Below, in pieces: positions 18,651 to 29,723 of a stretch of DNA of 64,000 nucleotides; the stretch's first letter is position 1, and every line of letters starts with the position of its first letter. The stretch is from Symsagittifera roscoffensis (taxonomy: Eukaryota; Xenacoelomorpha; Acoela; Convolutidae). The position numbers were made by a program, and so were the translations under genes. The notes beneath the pieces are model-generated. The model searched no databases. It saw nothing but the letters and a program-made list of their open reading frames with translations, and was not told where the DNA came from. The stretch covers positions 49,243,011 through 49,307,010 of the forward strand of contig NC_087065.1 of the NCBI RefSeq assembly GCF_963678635.1, read 5' to 3'.

Positions 18651-19779
18651 TCAAGTTCCTCATCCTAAACGTCGCTATTACGGCTTGGTTTGGTTTCAAT
18701 CTAACCTTTCGATCCAGAAAAATCGGCACCTTGGCCTGGTTAATTAAGATCTTATTATGGGGTTTCTTTTCATACTTTCTCTCAGGATCCTTGATCCTAA
18801 TCAACCCGTCATTGAGATCGATCGTGACATCAAAATTGCGTACGAAGTCCCTCCCTAAGATGAATTGATCAGATTCGTCCAAATTCTCCACTACTAGGAA
18901 GCTCATCCAAAGATGTCTTCCTCCAAGTTGCAGTGAAATGATCGGGGTTCGTCCAGTCACATAGATCCCTCCCTGATTGGCAGCTGCCAGTCTTATGTTT
19001 GTCGGTATCAGATCCGACCTGTCAAAGCCCATGTCAGTCCAGGTTTTGACTGGCATGACACTTACCACTGCACCCGTGTCTAACAGTCCTTTCACTGAAA
19101 GTTGTCTGCCCTGCACATCTAGCACATGTGCTGCCAGATCGGCTTCGCAACCTATGTGCACCGCATCTTGTTCGAGCATGGCGTAGTGTCCGATTCGTCT
19201 AACCTTCAGCTCCTCTTGACCAATGTATATTCGGCCAATCTGATCGTTCGCATCAATTACGTGAGCTTTTGTGTAGATATTGATGCCATCCACATTCATT
19301 AGGATCGGGTATGGGCCATGGACTTCGATGTATTGTCCATCCACTTTCATCAGCCTCGGACCTCCTGTCGTGAGCAGCGCTCGCACTGCCCTGGAGTCCA
19401 GTTTGGGATCTTTCTCCCTCACGTAGTCTGCATAAATGTCCAGGTGGACTAGTGTAATCTCGGATGGTTCACTCAAGTTCTTGACCACCTGGTGCCCTGC
19501 GACTGAGATAATGGACATTATCTTCGTCCCTTCCTTCGTCATGCCGAAAGTTCTACCAGATATAACGTTCAGTTTTAGTCCCTGCTTCCTGGGTTCCTCT
19601 TTGTTTTCTTTTTCCGTCATCTTACCCAGAATATTAAAATTTTCCCGAAGATCTGTGGTCTCCAGTTCCGACCTTACCCATTGCTCCACTTCTTTGGTGG
19701 CTAGCTCCTGTTTGACATTTTGCAACGCTGTCCTTGCCGCCAGACCGTAATCCACCTTGAGTGGGCTAGCCGACTCTGC
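18625..19779 (-). CDS. pro: retroviral-type aspartic protease region
   Basis: About 375 codons follow the gag frame directly after a TAG at 19780-19782. The active-site motif is L-L-D-T-G-A with Asp near residue 226 counted from 19755, and a later I-L-G-R-D matches the second conserved block of retropepsins. The first 200 residues are a long linker of unknown role. The protein would cut Gag and Pol into mature parts inside the particle. The TAG upstream is the only barrier to a gag-pro fusion in this frame, so a natural gag-pro polyprotein is likely. The frame ends inside the start of pol. The plus element has a diverged copy with the same D-T-G (42002-42631). Confidence 0.88.
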   Translation of the reverse strand, partial: AESASPLKVDYGLAARTALQNVKQELATKEVEQWVRSELETTDLRENFNILGKMTEKENKEEPRKQGLKLNVISGRTFGMTKEGTKIMSIISVAGHQVVKNLSEPSEITLVHLDIYADYVREKDPKLDSRAVRALLTTGGPRLMKVDGQYIEVHGPYPILMNVDGINIYTKAHVIDANDQIGRIYIGQEELKVRRIGHYAMLEQDAVHIGCEADLAAHVLDVQGRQLSVKGLLDTGAVVSVMPVKTWTDMGFDRSDLIPTNIRLAAANQGGIYVTGRTPIISLQLGGRHLWMSFLVVENLDESDQFILGRDFVRNFDVTIDLNDGLIRIKDPERKYEKKPHNKILINQAKVPIFLDRKVRLKPNQAVIATFRMRNLNELSNDKQ

Positions 19780-20940
19780 CTACAGGTTCGAGACTACCAC
19801 CTCGTCAGGCAGTGTCTTTACCTTCTTAGTCGTAAAGGTGCTCGGTGTCGTCTCCTTTCTCTGAGACTCGGCTTCGTTCATCAGACGTGCTCGACTGGCC
19901 TTGACACCCGAAAGTGCCTCTTTGTGGCGGGGATGCTTCGCGTCCGCCACTGCATCCCAAAACTGAGTGCAATCCGACTTGAAGTGTCCTTCCAAATTAC
20001 AGAAGAAGCACCTAGGACCATATTTTATGATGAGCCCTCTGACGTACTCTTCGTGATCCTCGTCGATCGCGTCGACGTCGTCGAGAAAGTAGCTTATCGC
20101 CTTCATGTTCTGTTTGTATGCAGAACACGCGGAAACGTGATGGTCCATCGAACCACAATTCGCGCACGACCTCCTCTTATCCATGTCATCGCGAGGTTTG
20201 TACCAACTGGAGTTCGCACCAGTGTTTGTCCCGCTGTAGTTACCATAATTACTGTAACGGTTTTGCTCCCTCGGTTTTATGAGTAAATACTCGCGTGACT
20301 TCATAGGTAAATCATCGGGCGTGGGTACCTGGTCAAGTGACAGGGTGAAGTGTGTGGCCAACATCGTTTTCAACTCTTCACTCTTTACTCCGTCCATGAA
20401 CTTTAAAGCAATCGCCAAATTTCGCTCGGATATTTTCTCATCGGGGTTGCTTCTCCTCCTAAGCAATTCAAGGTCGTCCAAAAACTTGTCTATGGATTCG
20501 TCATCTCTTTGACGCCTCTTTTCGAACTTCACCATAGCCTGGTGCCCTTATACTCCAGAGCCGAAACGATTCAGCAGGATGTCGAATACCTTGCGAGCGC
20601 TATCTCTCTCATGGGTTCTTTTCGCCATTACACAACTTAGTGCAGTACCCTCCAGGTTGCTCGTTAGCTTGCTGCACTCTTGTTTCTTGGAGAGACTCTC
20701 TTCCTCAAAGTGCAACTTCATCACTTCTATCCAAGTGTCAATGCAGCCGTCTGACTCGTCTTTGTACGACTTCGGCATTTTCAGTGTCCTTCTTGACCTC
20801 TCTCCTCTCTCGGTTGACTTCGAGAGCTTAGTGATGAATGTCTCGAGAGATCTATTCAGAGGCTCAAACATCGAGGCATACATCGTCGTGTCCTGTGAGA
20901 CTGTAGTCAGATCTGGCACTGAACTGACTCTGTGGCACAG
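19780..20940 (-). pseudogene. gag: gag C-terminal half with two CCHC zinc knuckles
   Basis: It begins near F-E-P-L-N-R-S-L-E-T-F and runs through a helical capsid-like region to nucleocapsid. Two classic knuckles are visible: C-A-N-C-x4-H-x4-C near 20150 and C-F-F-C-x4-H-x4-C near 20000. They bind and package the element RNA. A TAA at 20548-20550 interrupts the capsid part; the plus element has CAA (Gln) at that codon, so it is a C-to-T change. A TAG at 19780-19782 separates it from protease. The N-terminal half is in another frame (next entry), which implies a frameshift near 20900. Fold assignment of the capsid part is by position and homology to the plus element. Confidence 0.85.
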
Positions 20941-22445
20941 TTGGCAACCTTGTCTCCGGAGTAGCATCTGCCTCCGGCGGGACCGGATTCGTCCAGCCAG
21001 GCCTCGACGGGGCTGCCCTTGGCCGCTCCCTATTCCTAGGTTCGTAGTTCGTTCTCGAACTTTGCTGGGCCCTGGCATAGCTGTCCGTACCATCTCCATC
21101 ATTCGCATGGCGTGAGTGCTCTCTTGGGTTGGAACGCTCCTCCCAATTGCTCCCATTCAAGATCGCGTCAAGCTTCCGCATCATTAAGTCAGATTTTGCA
21201 TCTAACCTTTTTCCCAGGCTAGTCATCGTATGGGCGTAGGTATTATCATGATCGTTCAACAATCGCTCGATCTCTCTTGTCATCCTACCCTCTCTTTCCT
21301 CTGACTCCTTGTTTGCCTGTGCCAGGCTCTCCGCCAGGCATTGATCGGTGTTGCGAATCAATTGAGCCTGATCAACCCTCGCCTGCGACTTCACATGCGT
21401 TAGTTCGTCTCTCAAATTCTCTCGACTCTGGTGAGCTCTCTCGTCAACTTGATCTATTCTCTTGGTCATGTCCCGTCTCAGTTCATCCAGACCATTCATT
21501 ACGCCAGCGAACATGTCACTTATATCGCCAGTTGCCCCCAATGGCGGGGTTAGCCCCAGAGAAGACGAGGTCAACTGCGGCTGCAGCCTGTTACTTGATG
21601 ACTCACCGCCTTTTTGCTTGCTCATCGACGTCATCAGTCTGTCGAACGTTGATGACGCTCCCATCGTTATCCCATCTGACATGGGCCTGGTCGGCGAGGC
21701 GGACGACGCCTTCCTGCTCATGTCGTTCCTTGGGCACGGTGTGAAGTTCACATCCGGATGGGTTATCCCCGGGTGGTCATAACTGGAAGATAAACCTTCA
21801 GTTCTTAGTGACGCCATGCGCTCATCGTACAAAGACTTCCAGCTCTTCTTGGCCTTCGAACCCGGTTGTTCTTCACTCGGGCTTATACTCGACATCATCG
21901 CGTTGTTGCTCTGCTTGGCCAGAGATGAGTGGGTATTAGCTGGATGTGAAAATTCTCTCCTCCACCTATGACTCTTGGTCTCCGATTTGGACATTCCCCT
22001 GAATAACACTTCCTCTCGCGGCTCAACCTTGGAACGCTCCGAGGTCTCCTCCGTCCTCTCAACTTCCTCCCGCCTCGAGGTCCTCGCTCGGCTCAAAGTC
22101 GGGTCGAATAAGCGTCCGTTCCCCTTCGTCAAAGGGGTCCACAAGCGTTTCGCTCGCGGGCCCGATCTCGGCGCTCCGCCCTTGATCGCCATCGAGGTTT
22201 TTCTCGCTCCTTAGTTTCATTTCGCTCACTGAAAGATCAGATTGACCTTTAGTCGATTCTATTTCAGCAAACACGTCGGAAGCGCTGCTTAACGAGGATC
22301 GGCTACGCCTAGTTTTAAGTTTTCGCGTGCTTCCCTTGCTCAGCCTGGGAATCTTAGTGGTCGATCCTAACGATTCCCTGCGCTGCATACTTTGTAACAA
22401 ATAATAATATTCGTATAATTTAATGGCGATGCACACGTACCGCAA
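20864..22445 (-). pseudogene. gag: gag N-terminal half, disordered and coiled coil
   Basis: It is read in two frames. The first, 22445-22059, has likely starts at 22445 or at an internal Met near 22388 (M-Q-R-R-E-S). The second, 22192-20864, contains a Ser/Arg-rich, probably disordered part (22080-21550) and a long charged coiled coil around 21530-21180 (M-T-K-R-I-D-Q-V-D to M-M-R-K-L-D-A-I-L). The end is Arg-rich (R-N-R-E-R-P-R). The plus element keeps a short version beginning at an ATG at 32415. The frame change near 22080 is a break or an older fusion. The role is presumably assembly of the particle shell. Confidence 0.7.
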
Positions 22446-23369
22446 ACAGGATCAAGTTAAATTACCTAACGCTGCCTACTCATATCCGTTAGTATCAAGA
22501 TGTCTCTTAGATTTCTTAATGACAATACTAGTGACGCAGCTGAAGTTACACACAGGGTTCACTCGGTATTGCTACAGTGCTAACTCAACCCCGTTGTATA
22601 GTATAACAGTATCACAAAATTTTCACAAGATATAATCAATACACAAAACACGATTGATAATCAGATAAGAATATCCTACAGGTGACAGCGACCTTTCTTC
22701 AGTATCAATTTACCGCCACACTCTTATCAAGTCACTGTTTTATTAAAATAAAACAATCTGGTAAAAAGCAGTGATGATTCAGAAGCAGATCAATAAAACT
22801 TAGTCTTAAAGAAGAAGACTTCCCTCAATCGGAACGATCCGAAAGAACGAAGCCCAGGACACAGTCTTCTCAAGTGAGTGTGTATTTACCTAATACACCC
22901 ACCGAGGTCTTCTTTTAGGTGCCCTGCGATTGCCCGAGCTGTCCTACTAAGTAGCTCAAGGCAACCTCTAATCGAAAATTTCTAAAGTCTATGAAAAAGC
23001 TCCCCCACACCCGGAACGCTCCAAGTGCACGAGAGCAGGGACCAACTTTTCTTCTCAAGTGAGTGTGTATCTGCCTAATACACTCACCGAGGTCTTCTTC
23101 TATGTGTTCCCGGATTGCCCGAGCTTTCCAATTAAGTAGCTCAAGGCAACCACACAACCAAAATCACAATCAAAAAAAAATTTTGGTTCGGGTACTTCTG
23201 ATACACCCGATCTAAAATCCAAAGTTGATCACGAATTTCCGGGTCAAAATGGGCTCCTATGATCCTAATAAGCACGCCTGATATCCTAATATGATCTTAA
23301 TTAAATGGATATTTTCCGTTTCCCAAATTGCCACAGAAGGTTTCCTCAAGTTTCAGAAGGTTTAAGTCT

Positions 23370-24310
23370 CTCCGGAGGGTTACTTCGGAGGGTCGTTAAG
23401 ACACTTAGTCTACCTCGGAGGGTTACTTCGGAGGGTACCCTAATCACCCAAGTTACTTCGGAGGGTCCCCCTAAATTTACTAAGGAGGGTCAATAAGAGG
23501 CTTAATATGCTCCGGAGGGTTACTTCGGAGGGTTCTTCCAATTTTTTTCAAATTTTTGAACCTCACTTAGAAAGGTCTTCCACCAGCTTCAAAAAGCGTC
23601 AAAACAAGCTAAAAGCTCTATGGGTGTTTGTTTTAACTTCTTCGGGGGATCCCGTGGAAAATTTCCACTAAGGAGGGTTGCTAAAGGGCTCACATCACTC
23701 CGGAGGGTTACTCCGGAGGGTTCCGCAAAAATCAGGAAAAAGGGTTAACTTACCGCAATAAAGCCTCCGAATGCGGTGTAACTCACTTAAAACCAGGTTG
23801 GCTGACATGGTCAACCTTCCCAGCAGGATAAAAAGGTGTTCTGATAAAATTTTCTGCCGCTCGGAGTGTTACCTCTAATTTGGACCCTCCGAACCAACAA
23901 ATTCTAAAAAAAAAATTATTTTCCGAGATTATCAACCCAAAAACGGTTGCGGTCCGGAAAAATGGTCCAAAACGTCGACTTATGGTACCAAAATTATCCT
24001 TTGCTAGTCTTTGAGAAATCTTTGAGCTAGTCTTTGAGAAATCGCCGAAAACGTGTTTGTCCAAACGGCCTTTTTTCACCATCTATATAGGTTCTGAGAA
24101 ACTTTTTCCGCAATTCCTATTGAAAGTGCCTGAGAATAATTGAAACGAGCGTAGTAGCCCTGCACAGCACTGGAATAATGCAAAAAACCGGACCAAAATC
24201 GGTTTGGACACAAAACTTTGGCCAATAACTATCAAATTTGGACCCTCCGATTCCTTCCTTTTCCAATCCTTAAGTCGTTAGCTCTATCCACGGAGCTAGT
24301 CGGAGGGTTA
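23370..24310. repeat. dispersed TCCGGAGGGT-type motif in the minus leader
   Basis: About a dozen copies of CGGAGGGT occur on the + strand, often followed by TACT, with irregular spacing and unrelated flanks. Similar TCCGGAAGGGT motifs are frequent in the plus-element leader and inside the LTRs. Irregular spacing argues against a simple satellite. Confidence 0.7.
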
Positions 24311-24568
24311 CTCAAAAATTTCTCTAGTAACCGAGCACGTTACGCTAGGACGCTCCTAACACAAAAAAGTTTATTGCTCTAACTCTAAAAACTCAAAAAC
24401 TCGATCCCCGAAACAGATTGACAAAATTCAGAAAATTATCAAAATATTGATCGAAAATTTTTTGTTTTCGCCTACTTCTACTAAGTCTTTTTCCGTGGGG
24501 TTTCTTTAGTTAGAGCGATCGAACTACATAGTAACTCCCTGTACAAAAGCTTTTTGCTGTTCGGAAAA

Positions 24569-25859
24569 GCTCGGATATCCAAAATTTTGGGGGTCTATAG
24601 TTTGGTCGAAAATCAGTAATTCTCGACAAAATTTGGGTGTTTCTCGGGTCTAAATAGGAGATAAGTAATATATAGTAAGGACAATAATCTATTAGCAGTC
24701 GTTAATGAATATTACTATACCCTCCTTTGCACCAAAATACCCGAATTAAGACCCTTAACTCGGAAATTTGTGATCGACGGAGGGTACAATCGGACCGCGC
24801 CAATCGTGCCCCCCACCACTTAAGTTTTAATGAAGTAGTACCCGAACGATACTAAAATTGTTTCAACGATACCCAACAGTCGTTTTGGATGTTGTCCCTA
24901 TGTCCCTGTTGAGTGTGGAACACGTCGGTCAACTTGCCACTCTACCCTCCGGTCACCGGCAAAATCACCATTAACGTGCTTAAATACTCAAATTACACTC
25001 AAGGGAGGGTATCCAACCCTTCACCAAAACACACATTCTTTCTATCAGAAATGATATAAATCAATCTGAAACAACAACAAATAGGAAGGTCAGATCACAT
25101 CTCGTCCGGAAATAACATATAAACTGTCACTTTATGTTTTTTTATTGTTTTTGGTCTTTTTTTGATTTTTTACAGTTTTTTGTACTTTTTTGTTTTCAAA
25201 TTAATTTGTTTTTGGCTCGGATATCCAAAATTTTGGGGGTCTATAGTTTGGTCGAAAATCAGTAATTCTCGAAAAAATTTGGGTGTTTCTCGGGTCTAAA
25301 TAGGAGATAAGTAATATATAGTAAGGACAATAATCTATTAGCAGTCGTTAATGAATATTACTATACCCTCCTTTGCACCAAAATACCCGAAATAAGACCC
25401 TTAACTCGGAAATTTGTGATCGACGGAGGGTACAATCGGACCGCGCCAATCGTGCCCCCCACCACTTAAGTTTTAATGAAGTAGTACCCGAACGATACTA
25501 AAATTGTTTCAACGATACCCAACAGTCGTTTTGGATGTTGTCCCTATGTCCCTGTTGAGTGTGGAACACGTCGGTCAACTTGCCACTCTACCCTCCGGTC
25601 ACCGGCAAAATCACCATTAACGTGCTTAAATACTCAAATTACACTCAAGGGAGGGTATCCAACCCTTCACCAAAACACACAATCTTTCTATCAGAAATGA
25701 TATAAATCAATCTGAAACAACAACAAATAGGAAGGTCAGATCACATCTCGTCCGGAAATAACATATAAACTGTCACTTTATGTTTTTTATTGTTTTTGGT
25801 CTTTTTTTGATTTTTTACAGTTTTTTGTACTTTTTTGTTTTCAAATGAATTTGTTTTTG
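24569..25859. repeat. 646-bp tandem duplication in the leader
   Basis: 24569-25214 and 25215-25859 are nearly identical, with only a few differences such as gacaaaat/gaaaaaat. The first 12 bases of the unit are gctcggatatcc. The duplication is recent and confined to the leader. Confidence 0.9.
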
Positions 25860-26153
25860 GCTTTTTCTTGGTTATACACTATTTTTGTTTGGTTTTACGC
25901 TTTCTCATTAATTGTTTTTGGTCCCAGAACCTTGGGATACGCGGGCTCATGACTTCCCACCTAACCCTCCCGCCCCCCGGAATTTTCGGTGTTAACTAAG
26001 TTAAAAAGCTAAATAGTACTAGGCGGAGGGTACGCACCTTCCCCCTAATACAATAAAGGTCATTAAGGCCTCTAACTCGGGCATACGCCCGGAGCGGAGG
26101 GTTCGTCGCTGAAACGCTTGCTGATCATGATGGTCTTATGCCTTTGACAGGCC

Positions 26154-26168
26154 CACCCAGGAGCGCCA
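26154..26168 (-). promoter_or_regulatory. primer-binding site of the minus element
   Basis: In element sense TGGCGCTCCTGGGTG lies 12 bases after the LTR end. It starts with TGG, as expected for pairing with a tRNA CCA end. The same 15 bases occur after the LTRs at 27756, 29709 and 37335. I could not name the tRNA. Confidence 0.7.
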
Positions 26169-26180
26169 TAAAAACGTCTA

Positions 26181-27067
26181 TGTAACATTCGCCCAAATAC
26201 TACACAGCGACGGAGCGTAGAAAAAGTACCTATTAACGACTAGCAGGCGTCAGTTACCTTAATCTTACTCGTTTTTCACCGTCTCGACCTTGCCAGTTGA
26301 TTTTCTGGTCTGTCTTAGGGCTAAGAAAAAAGTTACTATTTTTAGGCCATCAGTCAAACGACTTTTGATCAGCTTTCGTTTACATGCGAACACAAACACA
26401 TAGCTGAGTCTTGGATCCTCAGACTACGTAAATGCTATTAAAAACACGGCTCGAATACCCTATTTTAATATGTTTTTGTTTGACAGTTCTATATTAAATC
26501 CATTGGAGATGGATTGACCCTTTCCTCTTTCTAGCTACTCATTTTCTAAAATATCAAATAATACCGGTGTTAATTCAAAGTTCTATGGCATCAGAGTAGC
26601 TAAAAAGTTAGTTTTATGCAGTCCTTCAACATACAACAGTCTCTGGGGGACCAAGCCTCCGCTCCCGTAATCTTCTCTCGATAACGTTCTTATCTTTCCC
26701 AATTTGTGGCACGGGAGGGTTCCGCGAAATACTCCTTCCCCACTGAAGCTTCCTTTTCCACTAATTTCCACTGCTAAGGATCTTATCGTGTGTTATTGCC
26801 ACGATAAGAGGCTCCGTTTTTTTCGTGTTCCCGTACGATCGTTCTTCACTATATTTGTCGTTGTTCTGTTTTTTCGTTCCTTTTCGTCAAAATGGCCGTC
26901 TTTTTGTATTTCTCAGAAATATTCACTCTTCGATCGAAATTTTAAAAATAAAAATTCTAGAATATTCCTACCCTCCCTCGCAGCACTTTTTTTTTTACTA
27001 AGGCCTTTAGTCGTCTTTTTCTGTCCCGCCGAAAGGTTGCGCTGTGCCAGTCTGGCAGAATGGCACA
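26181..27067 (-). repeat. 5' LTR of the giant minus element
   Basis: The LTR is 887 bp. In element sense it starts TGTGCCATTCTGCC and ends CGAATGTTACA, and is followed by the primer-binding site. It belongs to a diverged branch of the same LTR family as 27808-28712 and 28774-29696. The last 95 bp on the right are included in the 7.63 kb duplication and so recur at 34599-34693. Confidence 0.85.
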
Positions 27068-27807
27068 TAGGCCTCCTTGACAATTTTATTTTCGCGACAA
27101 CTGAAGAGCGCGAAAATCAGAACGACAATTTTGGCTAGCACAACAAGACGTGTGATATACATAGGGAACGACAGAAAACATATTCATCAGTATACGAAGA
27201 AGAGCGCTCCGAATTGTACAATTGTACAGCTCAATCGTTACTGAGCGACTCCCGAGATTCAGGCGGGCTATCGGGATGATTTAGCTACCCTTCCTTGTCG
27301 TCATGAAGACAGCTCTTTGACCGAATCCAAGAATCCCGAATGGTTTCGGAGAAGAACTATAAATATTGCTTTTAACCATTTTCAGCTTCCCGGAATGTCC
27401 TGAAATGAATTAAAATTAACATCAAGTTATTTTCAGATATTGAGAAGTTAGGATTTGAGGGCAATGGTTGATCCATCTCCGATTGATTTGATGATTTTTA
27501 TCTACTGAAGAAAAACAATTGTAAAGCAAGTAATAAGTAATAGCTGTTTTCAGGAGTGACCTGGGGATACTGAGGCCCAGCGATGATCTCTCTGCTTCTG
27601 CCTGTAACTAAGTTATTTTGCGCGGTTTGGCCGACTGCTTTTAATTTTTAACGGCTTTGTCGACCCGCTGTTAGTGAACCACAAATTAAATTGGCTTGAT
27701 AGAGACGGTTTAAAGCATGTGAAGTGGTCTTTAGAATGTTACATATAAGTTTTTTTGGCGCTCCTGGGTGTTCTTCTTAAACATCATTAAGGGTGCAATT
27801 GTAACAG
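27068..27807 (+). repeat. older LTR remnant with primer-binding site
   Basis: From about 27270 the sequence follows the 3' half of the + LTR (28774-29696) with clear divergence. It ends ATGTTACA at 27743. A primer-binding site TGGCGCTCCTGGGTG follows at 27756-27770, and then a leader start similar to 29724. It is a third, degraded element in + orientation. Its leader resumes at 28713 after the solo LTR insertion. The homology of 27068-27270 is unclear. Confidence 0.65.
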
Positions 27808-28712
27808 TGTAACATTCGCCCGGAAGTACATATCGACGGAAAATAGAGCTAAGCTATAAAACGACTGGCCAGCGTTTAAACTAAGCTCTACATGCTTTTC
27901 ACCGTCTCTACCAAAGCCAGTTCTTTTGGTGGTCTTTTCAACATCGGGTCGACAAAAACGTTACTGTTCTCCGGCTTCGACCAGAACGCTCAAATTAACT
28001 TACTTTCATACAAAATAGTGAGCTCATCGCTGGGTCTCAGTATCCCCAGACCACGAGGTCACTCCTAAAAACAGGGCTACTACTACTGTTGTTTTTGTTC
28101 AGTAGATAAAAGCCATCATCTCCATCGAAGGTGGATCATCCTTTTCTCTTAACTCCTAGCTTTTTATAGTCAAAAAATGAATCCAGATGTCAATTAAATT
28201 CAATTCAAGGCATAACTAGGAAGCTAAAATTTCTTATAAAAACAGTTTGAGTTCAAGTCCCAAGACCCCTCCGGATTCCGGAATCCGGGGAAATAACACT
28301 CTTATTTCCTCTCCGGAAGGCTTGTTTCCAACCTACACCGTTAGCGTGAATGGCCTTGCAACGATTGTAGCGACACAATCGTTGCAATTCAGAGCGGTCT
28401 CTGCTTATACTCTGTCGTATTTCTCTAATTCGCGTAATTTTTCTAACAACTATCGTCGTTGTTGTTTTCGCAACTTTTAATGTTGTTCTGTATTTATTTT
28501 GGATTTCTTCCAAAATGGCCGTTTTTGACGTTTCTCAGAAGTGTGAAGTCACAATTCGAATTTTTAAAATTTAAGAATTTCCGAATCCTTCAGCCTTCAC
28601 GATTTGTCCAATCGTCTGAATAACACTGTTAATCATCTAAGACTGCTAATTCGGAAGGTTAGCTGCTAGCCCTTCGTAACTTTCTTTTTGTCAATTCTGG
28701 TCGAATGTCACA
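27808..28712 (-). repeat. solo LTR, 3-bp target duplication CAG
   Basis: The LTR is 905 bp with ends TGTAACATTCG and CGAATGTCACA. It is flanked by CAG at 27805-27807 and 28713-28715. It lies inside the leader of the older LTR remnant. It is in opposite orientation to the next LTR, only 61 bp away. Confidence 0.82.
28356..28387 (-). other. LTR hairpin, 13-bp stem with 6-nt loop
   Basis: TTGCAACGATTGT and ACAATCGTTGCAA pair perfectly. Compared with 3946-3977, one base differs in each arm and pairing is kept. Confidence 0.6.
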
Positions 28713-28773
28713 CAGTCACCTACTTAAGTCACATATGAGGTTAAGAAAAAAGGCCCTATAACCATTGGCTCAA

Positions 28774-29696
28774 TGTGACATTCGACCAGAATGTACGAAA
28801 ATGCAGTTTCGCATTCGAATTTTTATCGACCAGAAAAAAAACATCTGACCTGGAAGATGGATGGTTTTAACGGATTAGCGACGTTATTGGAACAATTAGA
28901 CGAATCGGGAAGGGTTAGTTTTAACTGACATGCTAATTTTTAAAATTTCGATTGGGACGTGAATGACACGTAACTTTTTTATATTTGGCGCACACTGAAA
29001 CGGCGAAATAGAACAACAAGAGTTGCAGTGAAAACAACTACGAGAAACTAACGACAGATTGAGGTTATAACTGGAATTTGTCAGGAACCATTCCGAGTTA
29101 TAACGATTGTGCCGCTAAAATCGTTACAACGCGAATCCCGAGAACAAGGAAGGGTGTTGGGACGGCGTGTCCAGCCTTCCTAAAAGAAATAAGGACGCTA
29201 TTTCCCCGGATTCCAGAATCCGGAGGGGTCTTGGGCCCAAGACTCAAACTGAAATTAAATAACTTTTAGCTTCCTGGTCATGTCCTGAATTGAACTTAAT
29301 TAACGTCCCGATTCATTTTCAGAGAATGAGAAGCTAGTAGTGAGGGATAGGGTTGATCCATCTTTGATGGAGATGATGATTTTTATTTACTGAACAAAAA
29401 CAATAGTAATATAATAAATAGTAGTATCCCTGTTTTATGGAGTGACCTCGTGGTCTGGGGATGCTGGGACTCAGCCATGAGGTCACTATTCTTGCATATA
29501 ATTAAGTTAAATTGAGTGTTTTGACCGAAGCCGGAAACAGTAACGTTTTTGTCGACCCGATGTTAGGAAAACCACCAAAAGAACTGGCTTTGGCAGAGAC
29601 AGTGAAAATCATGTAGAGCTGTGTTTAGACGCTAGCCCATCATTTTAGAACCTATCTTTTTTTTCCGTCGATATGTACTTCCGGGCGAATGTTACA
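28774..29696 (+). repeat. 5' LTR of the plus element
   Basis: It starts TGTGACATTCG and ends CGAATGTTACA. The same LTR recurs in the second duplication unit at 36400-37322. A TATA-like TTTATATT near 28978 and an AATAAA at 29413-29418 are candidate promoter and polyadenylation signals, assigned by sequence only. Confidence 0.85.
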
Positions 29697-29708
29697 TATA
29701 TGTTTTTA

Positions 29709-29723
29709 TGGCGCTCCTGGGTG
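29709..29723 (+). promoter_or_regulatory. primer-binding site of the plus element
   Basis: TGGCGCTCCTGGGTG lies 12 bases after the LTR end, identical to the site of the minus element. A second copy is at 37335-37349. Confidence 0.7.

Larger units (their letters stand above)
22446..26153 (-). other. long untranslated leader of the minus element
   Basis: About 3.7 kb has no convincing gene. Contents: an imperfect tandem pair of about 185 bp near 22830-23160; a zone with many copies of CGGAGGGTTACT-like motifs on the + strand (23370-24310); a tandem duplication (24569-25859); and segments that match the leader of the plus element, for example around 25040-25110 against 30080-30160 in inverted orientation on the window, that is, in the same element sense. 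The small ORFs inside look like chance. Confidence 0.75.
3111..27067 (-). mobile_element. giant Ty3/gypsy-type LTR retrotransposon with macro/SGNH/X module
   Basis: The limits are the 5' LTR (26181-27067) and a truncated 3' LTR (3111-3244) that matches the 5' LTR over about 120 bp with a handful of differences. In element order it has primer-binding site, long leader, gag with two CCHC knuckles, protease, RT-RNase H-integrase, macro-like domain, coiled-coil ORF, SGNH and SGNH-like domains, X, and 3' UTR. RT before integrase places it in Ty3/gypsy. Removing the hAT insert and the solo LTR leaves about 21.5 kb, which is very large for the group. Pol is intact, but gag and the third ORF carry in-frame stops and a few frameshifts, so this copy is probably not autonomous now. 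The outer end of the 3' LTR is missing, so no target duplication can be read. Confidence 0.85.

Noticed and set aside
26583-27138. Host exon near 26.7-27.1 kb
   Set aside because: The sequence is the 5' LTR of the minus element, shown by its match to 3111-3244 and the other LTRs.
28247-28513. Small overlapping frames inside the LTR
   Set aside because: They fall within LTR sequence and cross the hairpin; no similarity to a protein was recognised.
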